From positions 52,076-116,075 of the forward strand of contig JBQCGD010000145.1 in NCBI GenBank assembly GCA_051955985.1: DNA of 64,000 bases. The letters are read 5' to 3'. The stretch is from DATKPA01 sp051955985 (GTDB taxonomy: Bacteria > Planctomycetota > Phycisphaerae > WQYP01). The notes beneath the pieces were generated by a model. It was not told the DNA's origin and made no database searches. It was given only the letters and a program-made list of their open reading frames with translations. Shown piece by piece: positions 1-8,342 of the stretch; the first letter of the stretch is position 1, and each line of letters opens with the position of its first letter. Position numbers and translations under genes: made by a program.

Positions 1-936
1 GGAGTCGAGCAGCCGCTGATCCAACGTTTCGGCGGCGTGGCGGGGATCGCCTTTCATGAGCGCGGCGTTCAGCACATCCTCGAGGCTGCCGAAGTGGTTC
101 GTGTAGAGATAGCGGCCCTCGAGATCGGTGGTCACGACACCTGCGATGTAGCAGCCGATGGACAGTCGCAGCACGCGACGCTCGCCGGGGGGCACCTCCA
201 TCAGCAGACCGGGGCACGAACCGAGCAGATGCGGGACGCGTTCTGCGACGCCCTGGTCGGGCGACCACCTGCAGAACAGGGCGGGCGCTTCAGCAGCCTG
301 GGAATCGTCGCCCAGCACTTCGCCGAGCACCCCGTAATCGCGGCGCAGGGCAAATCCGCGCCGGAGGGGATTTCCGGAATCCACGGGGCGCCACCCGGGC
401 TCGTTGAAATTCACCGCGAAGAACGCCGTGATGGCCCTGGAGCCGTTGCGGTTATCGACAGCCAGTTCGGCCACGACGGCCGGCAACAAGGCGTCGCGCA
501 TCTCGGAGGGCGTGGCCGTGGTCGGGTCGGGAATTTCGCCGAAGGGGGTGAAGAGTGTGAATGAAAAGTCGCGTGTGGCCCAGGCGTCGGTCGCCCAGCC
601 GTAGCGCCGCTCGATCTGCTCGCGCCCGTACGCCTTCACGCGTGCCGCAACGTTCTGTTCCGCGGGGCCGGCCTGCTCCACCAGGTAATCGGCCGCCCCG
701 GCGCCGCCCCCTGCAGCACGGGCAAAGAACGGCAGACAGCGCAGTGTTCCCTCGTCGAACCGCCCCCCCTCCTTGATGCCGATGTACAAATCCTGGTTGG
801 CCGGCCTGCCGATCTGCGCAGCGATGCCGCCGCGCGTGCCAAAATTTCCGCAGGTGAAACTCATGAACGCGCCCATGGGCGAATGCTGCGCGTTGAAGCT
901 GATGTTTCCCGAGAGGGGTTTGAGTTGGACTGTCAC
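1..936 (-). CDS. GH52 beta-xylosidase, 5' part (gene continues past the left edge)
   Basis: The 312 visible codons begin with a GTG start at 936, preceded by a GAGGAG ribosome-binding site. The N-terminus contains FNAQHSPMGAFMSFTCGNFG and, shortly after, GRPANQDLYIGI. These closely match the start of family 52 beta-xylosidases as recalled from Geobacillus (NAHHSPVGAFASFTLGF, ARPPRQNVYIG). Later stretches also fit the family (WATDAW, TLFTPFGEIPDPTTATP, AFFAVNF). There is no signal peptide, so the enzyme is probably cytoplasmic and would release xylose from imported xylo-oligosaccharides. Family members are about 700 residues long. The catalytic Glu and Asp lie in the missing C-terminal half, so activity cannot be judged here. 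It is the last visible gene of a minus-strand operon after an esterase and a symporter, with a 79 bp gap to the symporter. Confidence 0.9.
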   Translation of the reverse strand, partial: MTVQLKPLSGNISFNAQHSPMGAFMSFTCGNFGTRGGIAAQIGRPANQDLYIGIKEGGRFDEGTLRCLPFFARAAGGGAGAADYLVEQAGPAEQNVAARVKAYGREQIERRYGWATDAWATRDFSFTLFTPFGEIPDPTTATPSEMRDALLPAVVAELAVDNRNGSRAITAFFAVNFNEPGWRPVDSGNPLRRGFALRRDYGVLGEVLGDDSQAAEAPALFCRWSPDQGVAERVPHLLGSCPGLLMEVPPGERRVLRLSIGCYIAGVVTTDLEGRYLYTNHFGSLEDVLNAALMKGDPRHAAETLDQRLLDS

Positions 937-1015
937 GATGCTCCTCGCAACACAAAAAGTGGCGAATGGGTTGAAGCCGCGTCCTGGATCTTGCGCGGCG
1001 CCGCGATGCCTAGGC

Positions 1016-2458
1016 TCAGGGCGCCTCGGCAAGAATCGGCGGATCGACCGCCGGCGGCAGTTCCGGCTCCGGCTTGCCGCGACGCGCATTCAACTCATCC
1101 GTGATCTGAATATTCAGTTGCTTGTTGATGCTGTAGAAGAAGAGGCATCCGACGCCGAGGAAGAAGGGAATCGACGCATAGAGGCTGCTGGTGAGGCGGA
1201 TGCCGTTCAGAGCCGTCGCCGACTGCTCGGCATTTGCGACGTACCCGTAGGCTCCCAGCAGCCAGCCCGCAATGGCCCCGCCGAAACCGAGTCCCGCCTT
1301 CAACCCGAAAACGATCGCGCTGAACACAATTCCCGTTGCACGGCGTCCCGTTTTCCATTCCGAATAGTCCGCCACATCCGCCATCATTGCCCACAGCAGC
1401 GGAATCGTGAAACCATAAGCGAGGCTTCGCACGCCCTCGGTGGCGAACATGAGTTCGACCTGTTCCGGGCCGATCAGCGTGAATGCCGCCGTCAGAATCG
1501 CCGTAATCCCCAGCCCCACGATGAAGACCGCCTTCTTGCCGAAGCGCATGGCCAGTGGCTTGGAGAAGAGAATGCCGACCAGCGACGCGCCCTGGCTGAT
1601 GCCATTGAACCAACTGAACAGGTCCTCCTTTTTGATGAATGGGAGGACATCGTGCGGCTTCACGTAGTATTGGAAGTAGTAGATCATCGTGCTGCCACGC
1701 ATGCTCAGCGTGATGAACACGACGATCGTCAGTGCGAACAGCGCCCACCAGGGCCCATTCTTCACCAGTTGCTTCAGGTCCCCCCTGATCGAACCATGCT
1801 GTTCCGCCCGCGGCGTGATGCGTTCCTTCGTTGTCGCAAACGTGATCACAAAAAAGACCACGCTCAGCGCCCCGAAAATGATCATCATCATCTGGTAGGC
1901 ATGCGCGTCGTAGTGCCCCGGCGCACCGTGGCTGAAGTGCTGCAGGATCACGGGACCCAGGGCCTGGATCACGAACGACGCCGAGATCGCGAAGAAGAAG
2001 CGATAGGACGAAATGCTGGTTCTCTCCCCCAGATCTCCTGTCATCACGCCGCTCAACGCCGAATAGGGCAGGTTGTTCGCCGAGTAGATCAGCATCAGCA
2101 GCATGTATGTGACATAGGCATACACCAGCTTTCCGTTGTAACTCAGGTCCGGGGTCGAGAACGCCAGCACTGCAATGATTCCATACGGCAGCGCTGTCGC
2201 CAGCACCCACGGCCGGAACTTGCCGAACCGCGTCTTCGTCCGGTCCGCTAGCACCCCGAACAGGATGTCGAAAAAGCCGTCGGAAAACCGAGGAACCAGC
2301 AAGAGGAGCCCCGCCGCCGCCGCCGTCAGCCCGAACGTATCGGTGTAAAAACTCAACTGAAAGATCATCAGGGTCTGGAACACAAAATTCGCCGCGGCAT
2401 CGCCGAAGCTGTACCCCAGCTTTTCGGTGACGGTCAGTTTCTGGCTCGCGTCGCTCAT
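1016..2458 (-). CDS. GPH-family (MelB/XynP-type) sugar:cation symporter
   Basis: This 480-residue membrane protein has about twelve hydrophobic segments and the hallmarks of the glycoside-pentoside-hexuronide symporter branch of the major facilitator superfamily. The N-terminus reads KLGYSFGDAAANFVFQ, followed by the loop GVLADRTKTRFGKFRPW, which matches the conserved D-R-T-x-T-R-x-G-K-x-R-P-W motif. The likely substrate is xylosides or xylo-oligosaccharides because it lies between an acetyl-xylan esterase and a GH52 beta-xylosidase. I chose the ATG at 2458 because it has a GAAGGGA ribosome-binding site and begins just before the conserved N-terminus. An in-frame ATG at 2545 would add 29 atypical residues and overlap the upstream gene. 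The C-terminal tail is proline-rich and cytoplasmic. Confidence 0.9.
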   Translation of the reverse strand: MSDASQKLTVTEKLGYSFGDAAANFVFQTLMIFQLSFYTDTFGLTAAAAGLLLLVPRFSDGFFDILFGVLADRTKTRFGKFRPWVLATALPYGIIAVLAFSTPDLSYNGKLVYAYVTYMLLMLIYSANNLPYSALSGVMTGDLGERTSISSYRFFFAISASFVIQALGPVILQHFSHGAPGHYDAHAYQMMMIIFGALSVVFFVITFATTKERITPRAEQHGSIRGDLKQLVKNGPWWALFALTIVVFITLSMRGSTMIYYFQYYVKPHDVLPFIKKEDLFSWFNGISQGASLVGILFSKPLAMRFGKKAVFIVGLGITAILTAAFTLIGPEQVELMFATEGVRSLAYGFTIPLLWAMMADVADYSEWKTGRRATGIVFSAIVFGLKAGLGFGGAIAGWLLGAYGYVANAEQSATALNGIRLTSSLYASIPFFLGVGCLFFYSINKQLNIQITDELNARRGKPEPELPPAVDPPILAEAP

Positions 2459-2513
2459 GTCCCTTCCCTTCGTTCCTCTCGTGCCGCCGCTTATCGTTTC
2501 GCCATCGGCCGCG

Positions 2514-4622
2514 CTAACGATTCCGGCCAGCGGCAACATTGCCACGATTTGTTACCGAGGGATCCCCCGTCGGTGCCGGCGCCGAATCCGTCGGCCCGGG
2601 GGGTCCAATCAGCTCGGTCAACACCGGCTTCAACGCATCGGCCCACACCTGGTAACCCGCCAGCGCCGGATGCAGATGATCGCTCCCCGTCATCCCCTCC
2701 TTCAAATGTCCCTGCCCATCGAGCATGCGATCGCTCAAATCAATAAACCGCACCCGGTCGCCGTCGGCATACTTCGCCAGCAGGCCGTTCACGCGCTTGA
2801 TGATCTCCAGGCCGGCCTCGCTGTCTCCCCGCGGCATGATGCCCATCAGCACGATCTTCGCCCCGGGGGCCTTCTCCTCGCATGTCGCAACGATGGCCTC
2901 CACCCCCTTGGCCACCTCCGCCGCCGTGGCACCCACGTCCACGCCCGGCCGCGGCTTTCCAATGTTGTTCGTGCCCGCCATGATGACGATCACCTTGGGA
3001 TTCACCCCATCGAGCTCGCCATTCTCCAGGCGCCACAGGATATTCTGCGTGGTATCACCCCCCCACCCGAAGTCGGCTGCGTTCCAGCCGTGAAAATTCT
3101 GGTTCCAGTTCGCGAGAAAGGCCGCACTTTGCGGATCGCTCGCGCCCCATCGCCGGGTGATGGAATCCCCCTCAAAATAGACATCAATTTTCCCGCTTTT
3201 CGCTTTCTTCAGTAAATCGGCGTGCGCCAGTTGCGAGTTTCGGTCTCTTCGCTCGATCGGCATGTCCGCGGCGCCCGAGGACTTCGCCGTTTCCCACCGG
3301 GTGTTCGGTTCCACAGTCCCCGTCTTCACCAGGGACGACAGCCACCCCGCCGACCGCTTCGTAAATGGCCGCTGCTGCGCGGGCGTCGCCAGGTTGTTGT
3401 GCGGCGAATCGACCATGGGCGCGGCTTCTTTCGGGCCCTGAATTTCGTTGAACGCCGCCCAGATCCCTGTAGGGGGCGCGATCGTATCGACAAACCCCAT
3501 TGCCACCAGTGATGTTGCATGGATCTTCGGCGCAAAGTTCACCGCATCGAAATAAGGCGCGGCCGCCATGATTTTTTCGTTGCTCGGCGGCCAGAACGGG
3601 TACCCGACCGCATGCCCGTGCAGCCCGCCGTTCAAATCACACCCCGCCGGCACGTTCACGATCAAATGCGTGACCTTCGGATCCAGCCCCGCCACGCACA
3701 GACTCTGCTGGCCCCCCATGCTCGTCCCCATCACCACCAGCGTCTTTCCATCCCAGTCCGGCCGGCTCGCCATGTACTCCACCGCGCGATAGTCGGCCAG
3801 GTACATCTTCAAAAAGTAGCTCTTGTCGCGATCTTCCTCTCCAATCGCCTGGTAGTTCTTCAACTCCTTCGGCAATGCGTCGTAATACGCCTGCGGCTGG
3901 TCGGGCAGCACGTCGTGCGGCTCGATGTTCAAGGCGAGCCAGCCCTCCGCCGCACGATCCGTCACCCACTGCTTCTGCAGCGGATAAGGCGGGCTTGCCC
4001 ATTGAAAAATGACCAGGCCCGGGTGCTTCCCTTCCCCGGCCGGCTTGGCGATCTGTCCGTACACGTGCCCGCCGTTCAGGTGGTCCATCCTGATGATGGC
4101 AAAATCCACGCCCGGCTTGTCGCTATCGCCCGGCGTCAGCACCGGATTGGCCGGCACCGCTTCGAGCTCCTTCACCTTGGAGTCCCAGAAGGACTCGAAA
4201 TCCGCAGGCCGCGGCACGACGGGCTTCAAGTCCGTCGGCGAAACCGCTGCCCCGAGGGCTATTCCCTGAGCCTTCCCGTCCGACTCACCCTCCGGCGCCA
4301 CATCCACCAGCACCATTGCCGGCTCATTGACTTTCACTTCTATCCGCCCCGTGCCTTTGCTCAGATCCAGGCTGCCGCTCTTGATATTTACCGCCCCATT
4401 TTCTTTTACGGTGTACTCGAACCTGCCCGCACCGGCCGCCCCGCTCTCCTTTGAAACGGTCCACCCCACCACTTGCCCGGTTTGATAGATCCCATTGGCA
4501 TGATCGGGCTTAAACTCCACTCCGAGCGGCCCCGCGCCTGCGGCCGCCAACGCTCCTGCGTACAAACCGGAAGCGACCAGCGTAACCACGGTGGGAATCA
4601 CCCGCTTCATCGAATGCATCAT
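2514..4622 (-). CDS. Two-domain secreted esterase: acetyl-xylan esterase fused to SGNH/GDSL hydrolase
   Basis: This 702-residue protein starts with a signal-peptide-like segment (residues 5-28). Residues about 130-430 form an AXE1/CE7-like alpha/beta-hydrolase domain with nucleophile Ser301 in GTSMGGQ, candidate acid Asp379 in GFVDTIAPPTG and His408 in DSPHNN. Residues about 470-675 form an SGNH hydrolase with block I GDSITRRWG (Ser487), block II GWGGDT, block III GTNN and block V DHLHP (Asp648, His651). Both active sites look complete, so two deacetylases with different folds may share one chain, probably removing acetyl groups from xylan. The gene heads the esterase-symporter-GH52 operon (55 bp gap to the symporter) and has a strong promoter with a LacI-type operator at 4681-4725. 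Start: ATG at 4622 preceded by GGTGGAAG. Confidence 0.9.
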   Translation of the reverse strand: MMHSMKRVIPTVVTLVASGLYAGALAAAGAGPLGVEFKPDHANGIYQTGQVVGWTVSKESGAAGAGRFEYTVKENGAVNIKSGSLDLSKGTGRIEVKVNEPAMVLVDVAPEGESDGKAQGIALGAAVSPTDLKPVVPRPADFESFWDSKVKELEAVPANPVLTPGDSDKPGVDFAIIRMDHLNGGHVYGQIAKPAGEGKHPGLVIFQWASPPYPLQKQWVTDRAAEGWLALNIEPHDVLPDQPQAYYDALPKELKNYQAIGEEDRDKSYFLKMYLADYRAVEYMASRPDWDGKTLVVMGTSMGGQQSLCVAGLDPKVTHLIVNVPAGCDLNGGLHGHAVGYPFWPPSNEKIMAAAPYFDAVNFAPKIHATSLVAMGFVDTIAPPTGIWAAFNEIQGPKEAAPMVDSPHNNLATPAQQRPFTKRSAGWLSSLVKTGTVEPNTRWETAKSSGAADMPIERRDRNSQLAHADLLKKAKSGKIDVYFEGDSITRRWGASDPQSAAFLANWNQNFHGWNAADFGWGGDTTQNILWRLENGELDGVNPKVIVIMAGTNNIGKPRPGVDVGATAAEVAKGVEAIVATCEEKAPGAKIVLMGIMPRGDSEAGLEIIKRVNGLLAKYADGDRVRFIDLSDRMLDGQGHLKEGMTGSDHLHPALAGYQVWADALKPVLTELIGPPGPTDSAPAPTGDPSVTNRGNVAAGRNR

Positions 4623-4680
4623 GAGCTTCCACCCAGAATTGAAGTGGCCTGGCCGGACAGAAACAGGGGCCCGGCGACCA

Positions 4681-4694
4681 GGAAAGCGTTTACC
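4681..4694. promoter_or_regulatory. LacI-type operator O1 (imperfect palindrome)
   Basis: Reading the minus strand, GGTAAACGCTTTCC sits two bases downstream of the -10 element. LacI/GalR-family operators are palindromes with a central CG, such as GTAAACGTTTAC. This copy has one weaker half-site. Its position over the transcription start predicts repression in the absence of inducer. The probable binder is the LacI-family protein encoded at 6329-7384. Confidence 0.75.
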
Positions 4695-4696
4695 TA

Positions 4697-4725
4697 AAAA
4701 TAGACCCAGCTGCCATCCCTGTCAA
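4697..4725 (-). promoter_or_regulatory. Promoter of the esterase-symporter-GH52 operon
   Basis: On the minus strand a perfect -35 TTGACA (4725-4720) is followed after 17 bases by TATTTT (4702-4697). The predicted start of transcription falls inside the LacI-type operator at 4681-4694. The GGTCTATTTT core around the -10 is repeated in the divergent promoter at 4963-4991. Confidence 0.8.
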
Positions 4726-4962
4726 GGAAAAACATGCCCCAGCGCGTTGGCCGGCGGATGCGCCGAGTGCAACGTCGTTCTCGGACAGAATCGGCTCACG
4801 CAACCATCACTCACGGGCTGCTTCTCATAGGAATCGCGTGAATTCACGCATTTTCTGGCATTTTTCCGCAAAGATGCCGTCCTCCGGCCGTGCGGCGCCG
4901 CCCCGCCCCGACCTCCCTCAGCCACCCATTTCACCATCAGAACGAATCCGAAAACTTTCTAG

Positions 4963-4991
4963 TTGACATCCCGTTAGTCGTGGTCTATTTT
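4963..4991 (+). promoter_or_regulatory. Promoter of the pseudopilin gene at 5166
   Basis: A perfect TTGACA (4963-4968), a 17-base spacer and TATTTT (4986-4991) face away from the esterase promoter. The segment from -10 to operator (GGTCTATTTT, then AGGTAAACG) is nearly the same as in the esterase promoter, which suggests duplication of a regulatory cassette. The predicted leader is about 165 bases long. Confidence 0.8.
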
Positions 4992-4993
4992 AG

Positions 4994-5005
4994 GTAAACG
5001 GTTAC
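4994..5005. promoter_or_regulatory. LacI-type operator O2
   Basis: GTAAACGGTTAC is a 12 bp near-perfect palindrome starting two bases after the -10 element of the pseudopilin promoter. Its centre is about 312 bp from the centre of operator O1. Confidence 0.78.
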
Positions 5006-5165
5006 TTAATCACGGTAACCGAGGGCGGCCCCACATTTCTGCTGCTCGCCCTGGTCTGTCGGTGGTCATTTCTTTTTCTCGCTTCAGGCACGGTCGCTTC
5101 TCCCCCCCCTTCCCCGAAGCCGCCCGGCCTGAGAAAAGGGGTTTGTCATGCGGAGGAATCCTTCC

Positions 5166-6074
5166 ATGGAAACGCGCGGCCTTTTCCGTCGGCCTGCTCC
5201 CGCATTCACCCTGATCGAACTGCTCGTTGTCGTTGCTATCATCGCCGTGCTGATCAGCATCCTGCTCCCCTCCCTCGGCCGCTCCCGCGACCAGGCGAAG
5301 ATGACCTCCTGCCGGGCAAACCTGCATTCCATTGGCCAATTGCTCTATATGTACAGCAATTCCTATTCATCGCTCCCCTTTGGCGATTACCAGGCGACCG
5401 GCGGCACGGTGAATACACGCTGGTATTCCCTGGTGCAGAATATGGCCGACTCAAGCGCCGGCACCACGTGGAACGATTCCTACACCACCCATGCCGCTTC
5501 CTCAAAAATTCGCAAGATGTTTATCTGTCCGCAGGTGGGTGACAATGGGGCACTGGTCACGGGAAACCAGGTCAATATCTGCCAATACGGGTGCCATCCC
5601 GCACTCATGCCCGATTACAACGTCTACAAAACGTATCTCGGCAACCCCAGTGTTCAGCCTTACAAAATGGAACGCATCCCCCACCCGGACCTCGCCCTCG
5701 CGTTTGATCTCACGCTCCTGCCCTCTCCTCCTTCCAACGTCATGAAGCCCATTTACGATGATGCCACCGCGAATTACATCGACAACGGCGCCATCTGGTC
5801 CGGCGGGGCGACTCCTTTCATGAACACCAGCACGCCCACCCACAGTGTCGACATGACGCCCTGGAACAACTCCGTCGCCTTCACCAACAAGGACATGACC
5901 TCCTCCAGCACGGCCAATGCCTCCAACATCCGCTTCCGCCACATGAGCGACACGAAAGCCAACGTGCTGGTCGTCGACGGCCACGTCGAAGGCTACACCC
6001 TCAACACCGGCGCCGACGCCAACAGCCCCAACAAAACCGATTTCCTCCGCCGTTACGTGTACCTCAACCAGTGA
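5166..6074 (+). CDS. Type II secretion-like pseudopilin (prepilin N-terminal domain, H-Xn-DG C-terminus)
   Basis: The 302-residue product carries the prepilin peptidase/methylation signature FTLIELLVVVAIIAVLISILLPSL right after a short basic leader (METRGLFRRPAPA). The C-terminal part contains RFRHMSDTKANVLVVDGH, a variant of the H-X9-DG motif of planctomycete and verrucomicrobial pseudopilins (here 11 residues between His and Asp). Four scattered cysteines lie in the middle. I chose the ATG at 5166 because GGAGGAAT lies eight bases upstream; the ATG at 5148 lacks a good site. No secretion machinery is nearby, so it is an orphan pseudopilin. Its promoter carries the same LacI operator as the xylan genes, which suggests xylan-linked expression. 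Function unknown; a surface or secretion role is inferred. Confidence 0.85.
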   Translation: METRGLFRRPAPAFTLIELLVVVAIIAVLISILLPSLGRSRDQAKMTSCRANLHSIGQLLYMYSNSYSSLPFGDYQATGGTVNTRWYSLVQNMADSSAGTTWNDSYTTHAASSKIRKMFICPQVGDNGALVTGNQVNICQYGCHPALMPDYNVYKTYLGNPSVQPYKMERIPHPDLALAFDLTLLPSPPSNVMKPIYDDATANYIDNGAIWSGGATPFMNTSTPTHSVDMTPWNNSVAFTNKDMTSSSTANASNIRFRHMSDTKANVLVVDGHVEGYTLNTGADANSPNKTDFLRRYVYLNQ

Positions 6075-6289
6075 TCTGCAGGACTCTTCTTTGCCCTCGC
6101 CCCGGCGGACCGGCCATCGCGGCAATATAAGCCTCGGCTTCTGACCGAATTTTCCTGATTCCCATGGAGAAGCGACTTCTTCCCTCACAGCTCTCCTCAT
6201 TCCTCAGCCAGAGCGTCGTTCTTTCACCGCTCTTTTCTTCCGATCGAGAGGCAGAACGACGCTCTTCCCTTTTGCCCGCCCGCCAGAAT

Positions 6290-6319
6290 TTGAACATGCC
6301 GCCGACTCATCGCTATAAT
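6290..6319 (+). promoter_or_regulatory. Promoter directly upstream of the lacI-type gene
   Basis: TTGAAC (6290-6295), an 18-base spacer and a perfect TATAAT (6314-6319) precede the GTG at 6329 by nine bases. Transcription would begin almost at the start codon, so a leaderless mRNA is predicted. No operator-like palindrome is seen here, so autoregulation is not evident. Confidence 0.6.
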
Positions 6320-6328
6320 CGACACCCT

Positions 6329-7384
6329 GTGCCGAACCATCGCCCAACTCTGACCGACGTAGCCAAGCTCTCGGGAGTCACTCCCGCCACGGTCAGTCGC
6401 GTTCTCAACAACAAGCAGAAATTCAGTGCCAGCGAGGCCGTCCGGGAAAAGATCTTCGCCGCCGCCAAGCGCCTCGGCTACGCCCCCGATCTCGCGGCCC
6501 GCAACCTCAATCGCCAAAGCACCAACATCATCGGCGTGTTCACCTCACCCAAGACCCACGTCGCCGAAGGCATCTACGAACTTCTCTTTGAAGGCATCGC
6601 CGAGGTCATTGAAGCAAGCGAATACGATGTCTTTTTCAATCTCAGCACCGCGCGCAATCACGCCCTTCCATTCTGGCGCTTCGACGGCGCCGTCCTGCTC
6701 CAATCCCCTCCCATCGAAATGGTCGAGGAACTCGATCGCCGCCGCGTTCCCTACGTCTGCGTCAATGAAAAGATCGGACGCCCGGTCGTCCAGGTCCTTG
6801 CCGACGACCGCATGGGCATGCGTCGCGCGGTGGAGCATCTCCACCAGCTCGGACACCGGCGCATCAGCTACGCCAACGCCCGCGCCACCTACCTCACCCA
6901 CTACTCCGTCACCGAGCGTTACGAGACCCTCATGGAAGCAGCCCGCAGCCTCGGGATCGAGCTCGCCCGCGGACACGACGTCCCCTTCTGCTCCGCCTCG
7001 GAATTTCTCCGGGACTGCGTCGTCAGCGAAAAAGCCACCGCCATCATCACCTACGACCACCACATCGCTGTCATGATCATCGGCGCCGCCCACGCCATGG
7101 GTCTCCGCATCCCGCAGGATTTCAGCCTTATCTGCTTCAACGACGTCTTCCCCGTCGCTTTGCTGCCCACACCGATCACCGCCGTGAGCGTCTCCGGCCG
7201 CGAAATGGGCCGCGTCGGCGCCGGCCTGCTCCTGAACAGCCTCGTCGGCACCAAGGCTGCCCCGACCAAGGAAATACGAATCCCGGAAGAACTCGTCGTC
7301 CGCTGGTCGACTGCGCCTCCTGCCAGCGCTCCCAGGAAAAATCCCCCGCCTCTTCCCCACGATCGTCCCACCCCGGCAAATTGA
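6329..7384 (+). CDS. LacI/GalR-family transcriptional regulator (probable xylan-locus repressor)
   Basis: The 351-residue protein has an N-terminal LacI helix-turn-helix (TLTDVAKLSGVTPATVSRVL, residues about 6-25), the hinge AARNLNRQSTNIIGVF and a periplasmic-binding-protein-like sensor domain ending near RIPEELVVRWS. The tail of about 25 residues is rich in proline and alanine. The GTG at 6329 is my preferred start: a TATAAT box ends nine bases upstream, and the helix-turn-helix would begin at the usual distance from the N-terminus. An ATG at 6296 or 6164 would add residues unrelated to the family and place the -10 box inside the gene. It lies between two divergent intergenic regions carrying four GTAAACG-type operators, so it most likely controls both. 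The inducer is probably a xylo-oligosaccharide (inferred). Confidence 0.9.
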   Translation: MPNHRPTLTDVAKLSGVTPATVSRVLNNKQKFSASEAVREKIFAAAKRLGYAPDLAARNLNRQSTNIIGVFTSPKTHVAEGIYELLFEGIAEVIEASEYDVFFNLSTARNHALPFWRFDGAVLLQSPPIEMVEELDRRRVPYVCVNEKIGRPVVQVLADDRMGMRRAVEHLHQLGHRRISYANARATYLTHYSVTERYETLMEAARSLGIELARGHDVPFCSASEFLRDCVVSEKATAIITYDHHIAVMIIGAAHAMGLRIPQDFSLICFNDVFPVALLPTPITAVSVSGREMGRVGAGLLLNSLVGTKAAPTKEIRIPEELVVRWSTAPPASAPRKNPPPLPHDRPTPAN

Positions 7385-7386
7385 TC

Positions 7387-7404
7387 CAGCGCGCAGCCGC
7401 GCTG
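7387..7404 (+). terminator. GC-rich hairpin just after the lacI-type gene
   Basis: A perfect 7 bp stem (CAGCGCG/CGCGCTG) with a 4-base loop starts three bases after the stop codon. There is no T-run, so it may only mark the 3' end or assist termination. Confidence 0.4.
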
Positions 7405-7496
7405 CAGTTGTTCTCACCTGGTGCGCATCAACTCCGACCCCTGCGCCGCACCCATCCGCGGCCTCGCATTGATCGCCACGTCCAACCGCCTCCAGC

Positions 7497-7537
7497 AAAA
7501 AAAAACGCGAAAGCAGCCTCCCGTCCGAGACTGCTTC
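7497..7537 (-). terminator. Intrinsic terminator of the PEP-CTERM gene
   Basis: On the minus strand a hairpin pairs GAAGCAG with CTGCTTTC, extended by an inner CTC/GAG pair. It is followed by GCG and nine consecutive T bases (the A9 run at 7497-7505 on the plus strand). It lies 25-65 bases downstream of the stop codon at 7563. Confidence 0.75.
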
Positions 7538-7562
7538 CTCGTAAACACGTCATCCGAATCCC

Positions 7563-8225
7563 TTACGCGCGCCGGCGGCGGAGCATCAGCAGCGCTCCCG
7601 CGCCAAGTACACCCAGCGAGGCCGGCTCCGGCACACTGCTCAAACGGAAGTTGTCGAACTCCGCCGTCGTCCGCGCAGTCCCGTCATTGTTGTTCGCGAT
7701 CACAAGCTGGAAATACTGCGGGTTCGACCCCACCGACGCTTTGAACGAATCGTAATTGAACGACACGTGCACTGTCGTCGGCGAATTCGTCGTCCCCTCG
7801 ACATGCGTCCCCGGCACCGGATTCGGCGTCGCGTTCGCAAAATTGCCCGGGAAGTTGAGCACCACCTGGTACAACTCCTGGAATCCCGACGGCGCCGCTG
7901 GAAACGTCACGTCGAAAGAAAGAACGTCGTTTGCCTGGAAGTCCCCAACCTTCCCCGCCGCCACGAAATCGTACGCGAGGTTCTGCGCGAATCCGGACGA
8001 AGTCACCGCCAGCGCTTTCGACCCGTCCGTGGCGCCCTCCGTCACAAATGCATACGTGCCGTTCGTCGCACTCGCAAACGGCACCGGCCCCGAGGCGCTG
8101 AACCCGCTGAAACCGTCGTCGCCGGTTTCGAAGCTTCCCAGCAGGACGTCCGCCCGCAGCGCCGAAGCCGCCGCCAATCCTGCAACACAGGCAATAAAAG
8201 ATGCAATCGCACACCGAGTGTTCAT
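7563..8225 (-). CDS. PEP-CTERM-anchored secreted protein with beta-sandwich domain, in the xylan regulon
   Basis: The 220-residue protein has a signal peptide (residues 1-25, MNTRCAIASFIACVAGLAAA), a single domain rich in beta-strands and aromatics (FETGDDGFSGFS, FQELYQVVLNFPG, FDNFRLSS) and a PEP-CTERM tail: VPEPASLGVLGAGALLML followed by RRRRA. The central domain resembles carbohydrate-binding jelly-roll modules in length and pattern, but I cannot name a family. PEP-CTERM proteins are processed by an exosortase; none is encoded in this window. A GGGAGGAG ribosome-binding site precedes the ATG. The promoter at 8343-8370 carries a perfect LacI-type operator, shared as a 17-base identity with the divergent xylanase promoter. 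A xylan-binding surface protein is a reasonable inference. Confidence 0.8.
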   Translation of the reverse strand: MNTRCAIASFIACVAGLAAASALRADVLLGSFETGDDGFSGFSASGPVPFASATNGTYAFVTEGATDGSKALAVTSSGFAQNLAYDFVAAGKVGDFQANDVLSFDVTFPAAPSGFQELYQVVLNFPGNFANATPNPVPGTHVEGTTNSPTTVHVSFNYDSFKASVGSNPQYFQLVIANNNDGTARTTAEFDNFRLSSVPEPASLGVLGAGALLMLRRRRA

Positions 8226-8327
8226 AGCTCCTCCCTAAAAAAAGAAATCAAACGCCACGTGCAAGAAGTGAAGTCGCGGCACGACAACGGTGGCGAATGA
8301 TGACCGGCCAGCCTCTGTCGTCATTGG

Positions 8328-8339
8328 GTAAACGTTTAC
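8328..8339. promoter_or_regulatory. LacI-type operator O3 (perfect palindrome)
   Basis: GTAAACGTTTAC is a perfect 12 bp palindrome three bases downstream of the minus-strand -10 box. The 17-mer TGAGTAAACGTTTACCC is identical here (minus strand) and at operator O4 (plus strand). Confidence 0.85.
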
Positions 8340-8342
8340 TCA

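Noticed and set aside
452..955. A 167-codon minus-strand frame overlapping the GH52 gene.
   Set aside because: The frame one base off carries clear GH52 motifs to the window edge, so the 167-codon frame is a shadow.
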